Shown: positions 15,986-25,036 of the stretch, in pieces
Layout of the letters: each line of letters begins with the position of its first letter
Position numbering within the stretch: position 1 is the first letter of the stretch
Assembly (NCBI GenBank): GCA_041651335.1
Contig: JBAZJL010000005.1
Location: 1-54,615 of the forward strand
Direction of reading: 5' to 3'
Source of the DNA: UBA6220 sp041651335
GTDB taxonomy: Bacteria > Patescibacteriota > Minisyncoccia > Minisyncoccales > Minisyncoccaceae
DNA: 54,615 bases
The notes under the pieces: generated by a model
What the model was told of the DNA's origin: nothing
What the model saw: the letters and a program-made list of their open reading frames with translations, nothing else
Databases searched by the model: none
Made by a program: the position numbers and the translations under genes

Positions 15986-17641
15986 TTAGGGCTTGATTTC
16001 GAAAACCGAAATCTCGCTCTTGTCTAATTCTTTTTCCAATTTGCTTGACGACAGAAAATTATAATGCAAATTATCCACGCCAATTAAATCGTGCGAATAG
16101 ACTATATATTTAATCTTATACTCATCAAAAAATATGTCAAGTATTTTTTCATTATCAATATTTTCACTTCGAATCAATTCATCCAAAGCTAAATAATTTT
16201 TATCAGATTCCTGATCATAGATTCCGTTCATTTCCACGCTTCGGCTAGAAATTATTTTCTGGCCAAAGAATCGGCGCGCTGGATTAGCGCTAACCAAATT
16301 ATTATTAACCTCCAAAGAATAATATCCATGCCAGGGTAAAAATAAAACTTTAAAATCTGATTTATCATTTTCAATTATTTGTTTGGCTTCAAACCATGAT
16401 TCTGGATACCAGACTGCTTGCACTTGTTTATGAAAACCGCCCCACACCAAAAAACCAAAAACAATTGGAATCAAAAAAACAAAACCCAAAAAAATATTCA
16501 AACTATTCTGCCCTTTATTTTTAAAATATTCCCAAGCCGTTTGAAATCCAAACCCAGCAAAAATTGCATATCCCAAAGCCAATATTCCGCTAAATTTTTG
16601 GCTATCTCGAAACCCAGACCAAAAAGGAATATTTTCAAATAACCAGATATTGAATTGCTTAAAAATCGTGTTTCCTGCGCCTGTAGCAAAAACAAAACAA
16701 CAAATACTCATTATGCTAACAAAAACCGCTAAAAACCGCGTTTTTGACGATTTTAAAGCATATTTAAACCCAAGGATAATCAAGCAAATAATTAAAGCAA
16801 AGGAAATCCAGAAAAAAGCATTATCTTGGGGCCATAAGAAATAATTTGCCCAAGTATTGCGCTCGCCCCAAAAACCATTCAAAGAAAGCACATTCCAAAA
16901 AACATCAATGTTTTTATAGCCCGAAGCAGAAAATCCCTGCCAATGATTAATACCAATTCTTTGCTCAATTGGATTTGATCTATTTAAAGCTGGAATTACC
17001 CAATAACCAATAGAAATCAAAAGCATTAATCCCCCAATCATCAAGTTTTTCGCTAAAACCTTGATTTCTACTTGTTTTTTCTGTAAAAACCAAGAAAAAA
17101 CCAAGAAAACTAGGAAACAAGCAAAAATCAAGCAAGTAATTACAAAAAAGTGCACAGAAAACAAGGAAATCAAGAAAATAACAGCCAAAACCCTAATTAT
17201 TGCTTTAAAATCAATGCTTTCCCGCAATTTCAACAAATAATGCAGAAATAAGGGCAAAAAAGCATAAGCCATTAAGTGCGTCCATTGCCCAGCCAAAAAA
17301 CGAGAATAAACAAAAGGATTGGCCAAGTAAATCAAAGCACTGAATAGACGCGCTTCGTTGTTTTCGCCAATAGGTAAATATTTAAAAGCCAGATACCCAA
17401 TATTAAAAAATAAAACCAATAAAATTATTTTCTGCACTAGCCAAGCAGGAATAATCAAACTTAAAAAATAAATTAAATAATTTACAGGCAAAGCATTTAA
17501 AAAACCATCGGTATTTAAGTTAACATTCATTTCCGAGCCAAAAATCATATCCAAGCCAAAAATATATCCAGGCAAAAGCGCTTGCCATAAAATTAATATC
17601 GCTAAGCCAAGAAATATTAAAATGTAATTATTAATTTTCAT
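15986..17641 (-). CDS. Polytopic membrane protein, GT-C/YfhO-like
   Basis: A 551-residue protein from the ATG at 17641 (MKINNYILIFLGLAI). An upstream extension of the frame to 17875 only reads the 51-base tandem palindromic repeat as DPCLGAKLPNTSEIKLY units and is not counted. About 11-12 membrane helices fill residues 5-430, with the FVYSRFLAGQWTHLMAYAFLP loop typical of large membrane glycosyltransferase-like proteins. The C-terminal soluble part (GFHKQVQAVWYPESWFEAKQ...FLPWHGYYSLE) is probably extracellular. It is likely to transfer sugars from lipid-linked donors. It is the last gene of the surface-glycan locus. The specific reaction cannot be told. Confidence 0.72.
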   Translation of the reverse strand: MKINNYILIFLGLAILILWQALLPGYIFGLDMIFGSEMNVNLNTDGFLNALPVNYLIYFLSLIIPAWLVQKIILLVLFFNIGYLAFKYLPIGENNEARLFSALIYLANPFVYSRFLAGQWTHLMAYAFLPLFLHYLLKLRESIDFKAIIRVLAVIFLISLFSVHFFVITCLIFACFLVFLVFSWFLQKKQVEIKVLAKNLMIGGLMLLISIGYWVIPALNRSNPIEQRIGINHWQGFSASGYKNIDVFWNVLSLNGFWGERNTWANYFLWPQDNAFFWISFALIICLIILGFKYALKSSKTRFLAVFVSIMSICCFVFATGAGNTIFKQFNIWLFENIPFWSGFRDSQKFSGILALGYAIFAGFGFQTAWEYFKNKGQNSLNIFLGFVFLIPIVFGFLVWGGFHKQVQAVWYPESWFEAKQIIENDKSDFKVLFLPWHGYYSLEVNNNLVSANPARRFFGQKIISSRSVEMNGIYDQESDKNYLALDELIRSENIDNEKILDIFFDEYKIKYIVYSHDLIGVDNLHYNFLSSSKLEKELDKSEISVFEIKP

Positions 17642-17661
17642 TTTTGCTTGTATTTGTGGGG

Positions 17662-17792
17662 TGTTTAGGAGCTTAGCTCCCAAACATGGGTCGTAAAGTT
17701 TTATTTCTGATGTGTTTGGGAGCTTAGCACCCAAACATGGGTCGTAAAGTTTTATTTCTGATGTGTTTGGGAGCTTAGCACCCAAACATGGG
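17662..17792. repeat. 51-base tandem repeat containing three short palindromes (copies 4-6)
   Basis: Palindromes at 17662-17690, 17713-17741 and 17764-17792 are exactly 51 bases apart. Each is separated by the same TCGTAAAGTTTTATTTCTGA spacer, so a palindrome plus spacer was amplified in tandem. Because 51 is a multiple of three, the repeat reads open in one minus-strand frame, which explains a spurious N-terminal extension of the membrane-protein gene. The left copy has TTTAGG in place of TTTGGG; the other two have GCACCC in place of GCTCCC. Confidence 0.9.
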
Positions 17793-17801
17793 CCTGTTAT
17801 A

Positions 17802-18269
17802 TTAGTCGGAGGAATTGGAATCAGCGGAGGATTCAGCGGAGGATTCGGGGGCAATGGATGAATCGGAATCGTCAAGGGGTTCGGGGTTTAGTTTGGAGTC
17901 GCGGCGGTATTCAAAAATTTGTAAAAATACAGTCATTGCCAAAAAGAAATATGCATAAACAGCCATTGTTTCTGCGGTATCGTCTTTTTTCATTTGTAAT
18001 AGCACTGGGCAAGATGCCAAACAAATCAAAGCTAAAAAAGCAATCACCCGACTATCCCAAGTGCAAAACAAAAAAACTAAAAATAATAACCAAAGCAAAG
18101 CGCTAGATAATCCCCATAAGAAATACGCGCCAATTGATAATCCAATAGCTAATAATATTTTCCATTTTTTGTTTTTAATATCATTCCCTAGCCATTTAAA
18201 AAATTTCAAAACATTAAAAACAACCTCTTTTATTTCTATTATTTCAATTTTTATTATAATTTTTTTCAC
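17802..18269 (-). CDS. Small membrane protein with acidic Ser/Asp tail
   Basis: A 155-residue protein with a GTG start (VKKIIIKIEIIEIKEV); no earlier in-frame ATG fits. Three to four membrane helices follow (ILLAIGLSIGAYFLWGLSSA, LLWLLFLVFLF, VIAFLALICLASC, YAYFFLAMTVFLQIF). The last 25 residues are Ser/Asp/Glu-rich. The start overlaps the upstream 1015-residue gene by 26 bases, so it belongs to the glycan operon. I recognise it only as a membrane protein of the kind found beside polysaccharide genes in these bacteria. Function is unknown. Confidence 0.75.
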   Translation of the reverse strand: MKKIIIKIEIIEIKEVVFNVLKFFKWLGNDIKNKKWKILLAIGLSIGAYFLWGLSSALLWLLFLVFLFCTWDSRVIAFLALICLASCPVLLQMKKDDTAETMAVYAYFFLAMTVFLQIFEYRRDSKLNPEPLDDSDSSIAPESSAESSADSNSSD

Positions 18270-21200
18270 TATGTTTAAATTTATTTCTTTTCCAATAATG
18301 CAAAAGGCAACAAATACAAAATAATAATGTTAGGCCGCTAATAATCAATCCTAAATAAAAACATTTTTGAGGGTAAAATTCAACTATGATCTGTAATTTA
18401 TTTCTTGTATTAATGTCTTGATCAATAACCCAACCATTTGAAAAACCATTAGCTAAAAAATGATTTTTCTCATCAATTTCTGTTTCTCTCCATAAGCCTA
18501 AAAATCTTTTGATGTGATCAAAATAATTTTTTGGCATACCGTTTTCTTGAATAAAAGCCTTCCATCCTGGATGAAATGATTCATTGAAAACAAAAACCCC
18601 ATTATTATCTTCTAGATTAAATTCTATATTATATAAAGTAGGGTTGATTTTTTTATAATTAATTAGATTGTTAAATTTTTTAGAATCGACGCTTTTAATA
18701 ATTAAATTACTGGAATTATAATTATTATTAATGTTGTTAAGTTTTATATTATCAAAAAAAACAGATCCTGAATTTTCTTCATTTGGTAAAGAATATAAGT
18801 AAATAATAATTGTATTAGAATTTTTATTGGGACTAAATGCCATTGTGTAGGTATTCCAATTTTCGTTTTCTTTATTTAAAAAATATTTTACAATACATTT
18901 TTTGCCGTCCCACAAACAAAAACCAGCATTTCCACTTTTAATTTTATAATCAAAAGAAAATAAAAATTCTTGTTCTTTATTTTGTAGATTAATCGCATTA
19001 GATTTAGTACATGCCATATCTTTTTTAGCAAAAAGATATAAAGAATTCTTTCCATCGCTTGCGTCCGAAGAAATTTCCATTCTAATGTCGGCCATTCTGT
19101 CTGTTAATTTACAATTACCAACCTCTTTAGTCCACAACCCAGACTCAAATGAAAAATTTTTTAATAAATTATTTTTTTCAATAAATAATTTTTTTTCAAA
19201 ATTTAAATTTCCTTCGGGTAAAGAAAAATTACAATTATTTATTTTAAAACCATTATTAACGTTTAAAAAATTATTTACAGATTCTTGACAATTTAAAATT
19301 TCATATTGTCCAGATTTTGGTAAATTTAAAATAGACGTGATGGTATTATTTTCAACTAAATTATCTTGTTTAAATATTTTTTTTAAAAAAATGCTATTAT
19401 TTTTTAAAAAGATATTGTTAAGACTTTCTTCTGTAACAATTAAAATATCTTTATTTGAAAAATTTAAAATATCAAAAAAATCATCAATATCTTTTGCGCT
19501 AAAAATATATTTTGGTGAATAAAATTTAGCAGATACGTGGGTGTTGTTGATTTTATACAAATCCAACATTCCAAAAGAAGAAGACATTTCAATATTACTA
19601 TTTGAGTTTAAGTTTTTTTTAATCTCTTCTGGACTTTTAGAATTATAAAATTTATAATCAAAATCATTTCGTTGTAATATATTTGAAATACCCCATAAAC
19701 TTAATAATTCGTCAATACTTTCTGAGTCAAGATTGTCATAAACAAAATTAATGGCTTTATTGCTATAATACATACCACACCCATTACATGTTTTATAAAT
19801 ATTTTCTGTTTTAAGAAGGGTGTCTGAAAAACTTGCACGAGAAGTTTGAATTTTCTCGTCCCAGTTAAATATATTAAAATATTGATCTGGTAAAAGTAAA
19901 ATCCTTGGAGTTTCTTCTTTGAAAAAATATTCTTGAGCGTTTTTCCAATAATCAGGAATTGTATTAATTTTAGCACGAGAAGAAAAAATGTTGCCTAAAA
20001 AAAAAGGAAAGCTCATAAAAATAATAACGCCAATAATAACAAAAAATGAAAAAATTTTAAAAAATTTTGATTTATTTTTTAAAAATTCAAAAAAAACATA
20101 ACCGAGAAGTAAAGAATAAATTAAACAAACCAAAGACATAAATTTATATGTATTTCTAAATATAAAAAGGATTGGAATGTTTTCAAAAATTTTAGAAATT
20201 AAATCACTAGAAAACCAAAACTCATTTATTCCGCCAATTATTGGTAATAAAAAAACGATTAAGCTTAATAAAATAATTATTTTTTTTCTGTCTATTAATG
20301 AATTTTTTTTAAAAAAAGAAGAAAGTAATACAATTAAAGGAATTATAAATGATAAAAACGATAAAAAAATATTATTTTTATATTTTGAAGCAAATTCAAC
20401 ATAGGGGGTTCCTTTATATGAAGAGAAAAAAAACCATGCGCCAAAATTTCTAAAAACCTGAATCGGAGAAGTATCATAATTTTGAAAATGCTCACTATCT
20501 AAAATATAATTTGTATTAATTTTATATACAAAATTGCTTAAAAAATAAGGTAAAAACCACCATAATGTTAACAATAAAGTAATTAAACATGTCCAAAATA
20601 AAAATTTTATTGATTTTAAAAATTTTTCTTTTTTATTAGCATATATAAATAAAACATAAACAATATAAACAAATAGCAATATAAAATCATAAATCAAGTT
20701 TACTCCAAAGGTTAAAATATTTATTAAAGATAATATAATTAAATATTTAATCCATTGTTTTTCATTAATTCCTTTTATAAAAAGATATATTTGTAAAGGA
20801 AAAAATGCATATGTTATAAAAATAAAAAATGTATTATCGGAAATGAGAGTTATAACGTAAAAATTAAATACATAAAATAATGAAGCTATGAATGTAGTTA
20901 AAAAATCTTTTATACTAAAAATTATTCGAAATAAGATCCCAAAAAAAATAAACCCGCAAGTAAACAATAATGCAAATATTATAATTTGCGTATAAATTGC
21001 GTTAATACCAATTAAATTAAAAAAATAATATAAAATCGCTAGCGGAAACAATTGCCAAATAACATTTGAATTATTATTTCCAAAATTATTTCCCTCTCTC
21101 CATGTATAAAAAAGGTTTTTAATTCCATCTTGAGGAGAAATGGTAAAATCTAAATTGCCCTGAGATAAAAAAATAGCGTCTTTTAATAAAAAAATAAAAA

Positions 21201-21291
21201 GACAAAAAAAGGCTAAAAAAATAATTATCCTAAAAAATAAATTATTTTTTAAGACTTTATTAATTTCTAATTTTATTAATTGTAATTGCAT
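18244..21291 (-). CDS. Large polytopic membrane protein, YfhO/GT-C-like
   Basis: A 1015-residue protein. The first 440 residues contain about 12 membrane helices. Residues 440-960 are soluble and beta-rich, including FNESFHPGWKAFIQENG, a motif type seen in YfhO-family membrane glycosyltransferases, and one last helix follows (CFYLGLIISGLTLLFCICCLL). A middle segment (about 700-860) resembles a carbohydrate-binding jelly roll (SDASDGKNSLYLFAK... VFFDNIKLNN). It is probably a glycosyltransferase modifying surface glycan. Base composition is extremely AT-rich: sampled 60-base lines have only 13-18 percent GC. This suggests recent acquisition together with the next two genes. Confidence 0.72.
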   Translation of the reverse strand: MQLQLIKLEINKVLKNNLFFRIIIFLAFFCLFIFLLKDAIFLSQGNLDFTISPQDGIKNLFYTWREGNNFGNNNSNVIWQLFPLAILYYFFNLIGINAIYTQIIIFALLFTCGFIFFGILFRIIFSIKDFLTTFIASLFYVFNFYVITLISDNTFFIFITYAFFPLQIYLFIKGINEKQWIKYLIILSLINILTFGVNLIYDFILLFVYIVYVLFIYANKKEKFLKSIKFLFWTCLITLLLTLWWFLPYFLSNFVYKINTNYILDSEHFQNYDTSPIQVFRNFGAWFFFSSYKGTPYVEFASKYKNNIFLSFLSFIIPLIVLLSSFFKKNSLIDRKKIIILLSLIVFLLPIIGGINEFWFSSDLISKIFENIPILFIFRNTYKFMSLVCLIYSLLLGYVFFEFLKNKSKFFKIFSFFVIIGVIIFMSFPFFLGNIFSSRAKINTIPDYWKNAQEYFFKEETPRILLLPDQYFNIFNWDEKIQTSRASFSDTLLKTENIYKTCNGCGMYYSNKAINFVYDNLDSESIDELLSLWGISNILQRNDFDYKFYNSKSPEEIKKNLNSNSNIEMSSSFGMLDLYKINNTHVSAKFYSPKYIFSAKDIDDFFDILNFSNKDILIVTEESLNNIFLKNNSIFLKKIFKQDNLVENNTITSILNLPKSGQYEILNCQESVNNFLNVNNGFKINNCNFSLPEGNLNFEKKLFIEKNNLLKNFSFESGLWTKEVGNCKLTDRMADIRMEISSDASDGKNSLYLFAKKDMACTKSNAINLQNKEQEFLFSFDYKIKSGNAGFCLWDGKKCIVKYFLNKENENWNTYTMAFSPNKNSNTIIIYLYSLPNEENSGSVFFDNIKLNNINNNYNSSNLIIKSVDSKKFNNLINYKKINPTLYNIEFNLEDNNGVFVFNESFHPGWKAFIQENGMPKNYFDHIKRFLGLWRETEIDEKNHFLANGFSNGWVIDQDINTRNKLQIIVEFYPQKCFYLGLIISGLTLLFCICCLLHYWKRNKFKHSEKNYNKN

Positions 21292-21308
21292 TCTTACTAT
21301 CTAAAAAA

Positions 21309-22049
21309 TTAATTGATTTTTTTGCACGCAATAAAAAAATATCTTCCTAAAAATTTTTTACCAAAAATTAACTCTAAAAAACTTTCAATAAATAGAAGTG
21401 TCTTGGTATAAAAATTAGAATTGTTTAAATTATAAAGAAAATCTGGAACTCTACTAAAGGCTTTGATTTCGATAATTTCAAAACCTATGTCCTTAAGTAT
21501 TTTTTTTAATTCTGAACTTGTTGTATATATTATTGGAAGCTTGTGTTCGGAAAAAGTATCTCGATGAAAACCAGAAATCGATTGACTATTGGGCATTGTA
21601 AAAATAAAAATGCCATTATTGTTTAGTTTTTCATATATATTACCTACTATTTCTATCCAATTTTGATTATATTTTAAAACACGTATGGCTGATATAAAAT
21701 CAAAATTATCAATAAAACAAATATTGTCTTTTGCTATATCGCACGTTTTAATTTCTTTTACTTTTAACTCGTTGATAAATAATTCTTTGCAATAATCAAC
21801 CATGTTGGGCGCAACATCAATTCCATATATTTTTGCATCTGCTGAAGAATTGTTAATATAATTTGTTACAACTCTTCCATTTCCCACACCTATATCTAAT
21901 ATAAGTTTTGGTTTTATAATTTTTAAATAATAAGAAATAAAAGCCATTTCTTTTTTTGATAACTCTTGCTTGGCCTTACTCTTCCAAACCTCTGAATATT
22001 TTTTATTTAATTTATCCCAATGTTCTTTGTTCAATTGATTATTATTCAT
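21309..22049 (-). CDS. Class I SAM-dependent methyltransferase
   Basis: A 246-residue protein. The SAM-binding motif I is LILDIGVGNGRVV (about residue 55), followed by IYGIDVAPNMVDYCKE and ISAIRVLKYNQNWIEIVG, with IFIFTMPNSQS later, the usual Rossmann order. It lies inside the glycan operon, overlapping the upstream gene by 8 bases, so it probably methylates a sugar or lipid-linked glycan intermediate. The substrate cannot be deduced. It shares the AT-rich composition of its neighbours. Confidence 0.82.
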   Translation of the reverse strand: MNNNQLNKEHWDKLNKKYSEVWKSKAKQELSKKEMAFISYYLKIIKPKLILDIGVGNGRVVTNYINNSSADAKIYGIDVAPNMVDYCKELFINELKVKEIKTCDIAKDNICFIDNFDFISAIRVLKYNQNWIEIVGNIYEKLNNNGIFIFTMPNSQSISGFHRDTFSEHKLPIIYTTSSELKKILKDIGFEIIEIKAFSRVPDFLYNLNNSNFYTKTLLFIESFLELIFGKKFLGRYFFIACKKIN

Positions 22050-22941
22050 TTTTTTTAAAAAAATTATATTTAAAATTTTTAATGCTTACAAATTTACAGT
22101 CGCTATCAAATATACTAATTTTATCAATTTTTGCAACAACATCAGAAAGAATTCCGTTTTCAAATATAAAAGATTTGATAAATAAATTATCTAAAAAATA
22201 CAAAGAATTAAGCATTAAATATTCTCTAATATTTTTATTATGTGCTATAATATTTGAAGTTGAATTTTGAACAAGCAATAATTCTGTAAAATTTTTTGAA
22301 TTTTTAACTAAAATATTTTTTTTAAATAATCTTTTCAAAACATGATTAAACCCTTTAAGGTTCCATAAATTTTTAATAAAAGGGCATGTTGGATAAACCT
22401 TTTTTTCAAAAAAAGAAATCAATAAATTATTTTCTGCTATATAACTAGCTCCATTTTTTAATACATCGCCCATCATAGACGTTTTTCCGTTAAACCCAGG
22501 AGCAGTAATACATGCCACAGTACCATTGTAATCAAACGAACAACCTCTAAAAAGAATATAGTCATTTATAAATAATTCCAGATTGATAAAATCACTTATG
22601 TTGGTGCCAACTGGTAAAATTCCTCCGATAGTAAAAGGAAACAAGGTATATAATCTATTGATATAAAATATTTTTTTCTCGTAATCATATTGAAGTTTTA
22701 ATGAAAATAAAAAAAATTTCCTTTCATAATACCAGATATTCCCTTTTTTTAAAAAATATTCATTTCGAAAGTCGTATTCTTTTGGAATTTGAATATCATT
22801 TTTAATTATAATTTTATAATGATATTTATTTTTAAAATCAATTAGATCAAAAAAATTAAAATTTTCAGATAAATAAAATCCATTTAATCCATTGATTTTG
22901 GTATCTAAAGATACTAGTTGTGGGATTATATTTTTATACAT
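22042..22941 (-). CDS. HprK-like P-loop protein of the glycan locus (unusual Walker A)
   Basis: A 299-residue protein. The middle reads ACITAPGFNGKTSMMGDVLKN then GASYIAENNLLIS, which follows the pattern of HPr-kinase-like P-loop domains (G-x-x-G-x-GKS/T, then a glycine-alanine stretch and acidic residues), but the first glycine spacing is relaxed (APGFNGKTS). Such HprK-related proteins occur in polysaccharide loci. The N-terminal 130 residues are not recognisable. It overlaps gmd by 8 bases and the methyltransferase gene by 8 bases. It probably phosphorylates a sugar or a protein; this is inference with low certainty. Confidence 0.6.
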   Translation of the reverse strand: MYKNIIPQLVSLDTKINGLNGFYLSENFNFFDLIDFKNKYHYKIIIKNDIQIPKEYDFRNEYFLKKGNIWYYERKFFLFSLKLQYDYEKKIFYINRLYTLFPFTIGGILPVGTNISDFINLELFINDYILFRGCSFDYNGTVACITAPGFNGKTSMMGDVLKNGASYIAENNLLISFFEKKVYPTCPFIKNLWNLKGFNHVLKRLFKKNILVKNSKNFTELLLVQNSTSNIIAHNKNIREYLMLNSLYFLDNLFIKSFIFENGILSDVVAKIDKISIFDSDCKFVSIKNFKYNFFKKNE

Positions 22942-23917
22942 TGTTCTTTTTTATCCTATCTAAATCAGCTTCGACCATCATCTTAACTAATTCATCGAAT
23001 TTTATCTTGGGCTCCCATCCTAATTTCTCTTTAGCTTTATCTGATTTTCCGTGTAAATAAAATAATTCAGCGGGGCGCTTAAAATTAGGATCAATTTTGA
23101 CGTATTTTGACCAATCACCAATACCAACATAATTAAATGCTATATCTAAATAATCTTTTATGGAATAAGTTTCTCCTGTTGAAATAATATAATTATCAGG
23201 CTTTTCTTGTTGCATCATCAGCCACATTGCTTCTACGTAATCTCCAGCAAATCCCCAATCTCTTCTGCTATCAATATTTCCAAGTCTTATTTCGTTCTCT
23301 AATCCAAGTTTAATTTTGGCAACACCGTCACTAATTTTTCTAGTGACAAACTCTTTGCCCCTAATTGGTGATTCGTGATTAAAAAGAATACCATTGGCAC
23401 AAAACATTCCATAACTTTCTTTAAAATTAATTGTCATCCAGTAGGCATATAATTTTGAAATAGCATAAGGACTTCTTGGATTAAAGGGTGTTTCTTCTGT
23501 TTGTAAACCATTAATATGGCTGTTTCCAAACATTTCACTAGTTGAAGCTTGATAAAATTTTGTTAAAGGAGAAAAATATTTTATTGCATTTAATAAATAT
23601 AATACACCTAAGGCATTGACTTCGGTTGTAAGCCTAGCTTGATCCCATGAAGAACCAACAAAAGACTGAGCAGCTAAATTATAAACTTCATCAAAATGAA
23701 TATTTTTAATAATGTTTATTAAAGATGCTTCATCGGTCATGTCTCCGGAAATAAAATCTATTTGATCGGTAATTCCAAGATAATCGGTATTACTAAAATT
23801 TGGATTAGAATATCTTCTCATTAATCCATAAACCTTGTAATCTTTTTCTAATAATAATTTTGCCAAATACGGCCCATCTTGACCAAGTATTCCTGTGATA
23901 AGCGCTGTTTTTTTCAT
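22934..23917 (-). CDS. gmd: GDP-mannose 4,6-dehydratase
   Basis: A 327-residue short-chain dehydratase. The NAD(P)-binding motif is ALITGILGQDGPYLAKLLL, catalytic residues are in YQASTSEMFG and YAISKLYAYW (T/S-E and Y-x3-K), and NHESPIRGKEFVTRKI and GNIDSRRDWGFAGDYVEAMW are diagnostic of GMD. It converts GDP-mannose to GDP-4-keto-6-deoxymannose, precursor of fucose, rhamnose or perosamine-type sugars. No reductase or aminotransferase for the next step lies beside it. The gene overlaps the GT4 gene by 4 bases (ATGA-type coupling). Confidence 0.94.
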   Translation of the reverse strand: MKKTALITGILGQDGPYLAKLLLEKDYKVYGLMRRYSNPNFSNTDYLGITDQIDFISGDMTDEASLINIIKNIHFDEVYNLAAQSFVGSSWDQARLTTEVNALGVLYLLNAIKYFSPLTKFYQASTSEMFGNSHINGLQTEETPFNPRSPYAISKLYAYWMTINFKESYGMFCANGILFNHESPIRGKEFVTRKISDGVAKIKLGLENEIRLGNIDSRRDWGFAGDYVEAMWLMMQQEKPDNYIISTGETYSIKDYLDIAFNYVGIGDWSKYVKIDPNFKRPAELFYLHGKSDKAKEKLGWEPKIKFDELVKMMVEADLDRIKKNNV

Positions 23918-25032
23918 ATATTGATTTTAATATTATTTATAATATTATTAAAAATTTTATAACTTTTTTCATAATCATAATTAAAACTATCTTTCCAAGA
24001 ATTTAATCTATATTTTTGATATAAATCATTGTCTTTTAAAATTTTTACTATATTTTGGGCAAATATTTTTGGGCTTTCTTTGCAAACCACCCCTGTAATA
24101 TTATTTTTGCAAGCATCTCGCAACCCATCCACGTCATACACAACAGCGGGCGTGCCTTGGCTGTTTGCTTCCGTAACAATCAATCCCCAACCTTCTTTAA
24201 TAGATGCCACGCAAATCAAATGGCATTTTTGCATTAATTCTATTTTCTTTTCTTGGCTAACTCGGCCTAAATATTCAATGTCTTTTTTGTCTTTTGATTG
24301 ACTGATATAATCTAAAACTTTTTTACCATAAACAGAATTACTATCTCCGGCAATAATTAATTTTAAATCAGGAATATCTTGCTTGGCAATCTCAAAAGCT
24401 TTTAAAATATGATCTGGTCTTTTCATTGCTCGAAGAGAGCCACAATAAAGCATTGTTGGATTTGTTTCTTTTTTGAAACAAAATAATTCTTGTTCATCGA
24501 TCGGTTTTGTTTCTAATCCAATAGGAAAAACAAAAACATTTTCTTTTTTAAATCCATATCTTTGAAAATCTAATTTTGCACTTTCTGATTCAGTTAATAC
24601 AATTTTATCTTTCAATAGCCAAAGGTAAATTGGTTCAATTAAATATCCAATCAAATTTAAAGGAAAAAACATTTCGTAAAACCAGATTTGGCGACAAAGC
24701 TGATAGCTTAAAATAATGTTTTTTTCTTTCACATAAAATTTGGCAAAGAACGGAATCGTGTTTACTTCATCAATCACTAAATCAGCCCAATTTTTCAGAT
24801 TCTTTTGATAATAGCGAAAGGCTTGCCAATAAACTGTCCAACGATTACCTAGGCGAATCACTTTATACCCGTCAATTATTTCTTGTTTTTCTGCGCCTTT
24901 AAATCCAGCTACTAAAAATATTACTTCGTGCCCATCCTTAACTAATCTTTTTGCTAATTCTTCATTGACTAGTTCAGCGCCTCCAGCCAAAGGATTTTTC
25001 CTGTCTTTCCAGGTAAACCAAAGAATTTTCAT
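23914..25032 (-). CDS. Glycosyltransferase family 4
   Basis: A 372-residue GT-B protein. The N-terminal domain begins MKILWFTWKDRKNPLAGGAELVNEELAKRL, a typical GT4 opening. The C-terminal nucleotide-sugar domain has PTMLYCGSLRAMKRPDHILKAF, LIIAGDS and the E-x7-E motif in EGWGLIVTEANSQGTP. It transfers a sugar from a nucleotide donor to a lipid-linked or protein-linked glycan in the cytoplasm. Donor and acceptor cannot be told; adjacency to gmd makes a GDP-linked sugar a reasonable guess. Start ATG is 4 bases from the GT2 stop. Confidence 0.92.
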   Translation of the reverse strand: MKILWFTWKDRKNPLAGGAELVNEELAKRLVKDGHEVIFLVAGFKGAEKQEIIDGYKVIRLGNRWTVYWQAFRYYQKNLKNWADLVIDEVNTIPFFAKFYVKEKNIILSYQLCRQIWFYEMFFPLNLIGYLIEPIYLWLLKDKIVLTESESAKLDFQRYGFKKENVFVFPIGLETKPIDEQELFCFKKETNPTMLYCGSLRAMKRPDHILKAFEIAKQDIPDLKLIIAGDSNSVYGKKVLDYISQSKDKKDIEYLGRVSQEKKIELMQKCHLICVASIKEGWGLIVTEANSQGTPAVVYDVDGLRDACKNNITGVVCKESPKIFAQNIVKILKDNDLYQKYRLNSWKDSFNYDYEKSYKIFNNIINNIKINI

Positions 25033-25036
25033 ATTC

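Noticed and set aside
17642..17875. N-terminal extension of the GT-C-like membrane protein
   Set aside because: It consists of three copies of a 17-residue peptide produced by the 51-base tandem palindromic repeat and a proline run. The internal start at 17641 directly precedes a normal first membrane helix.
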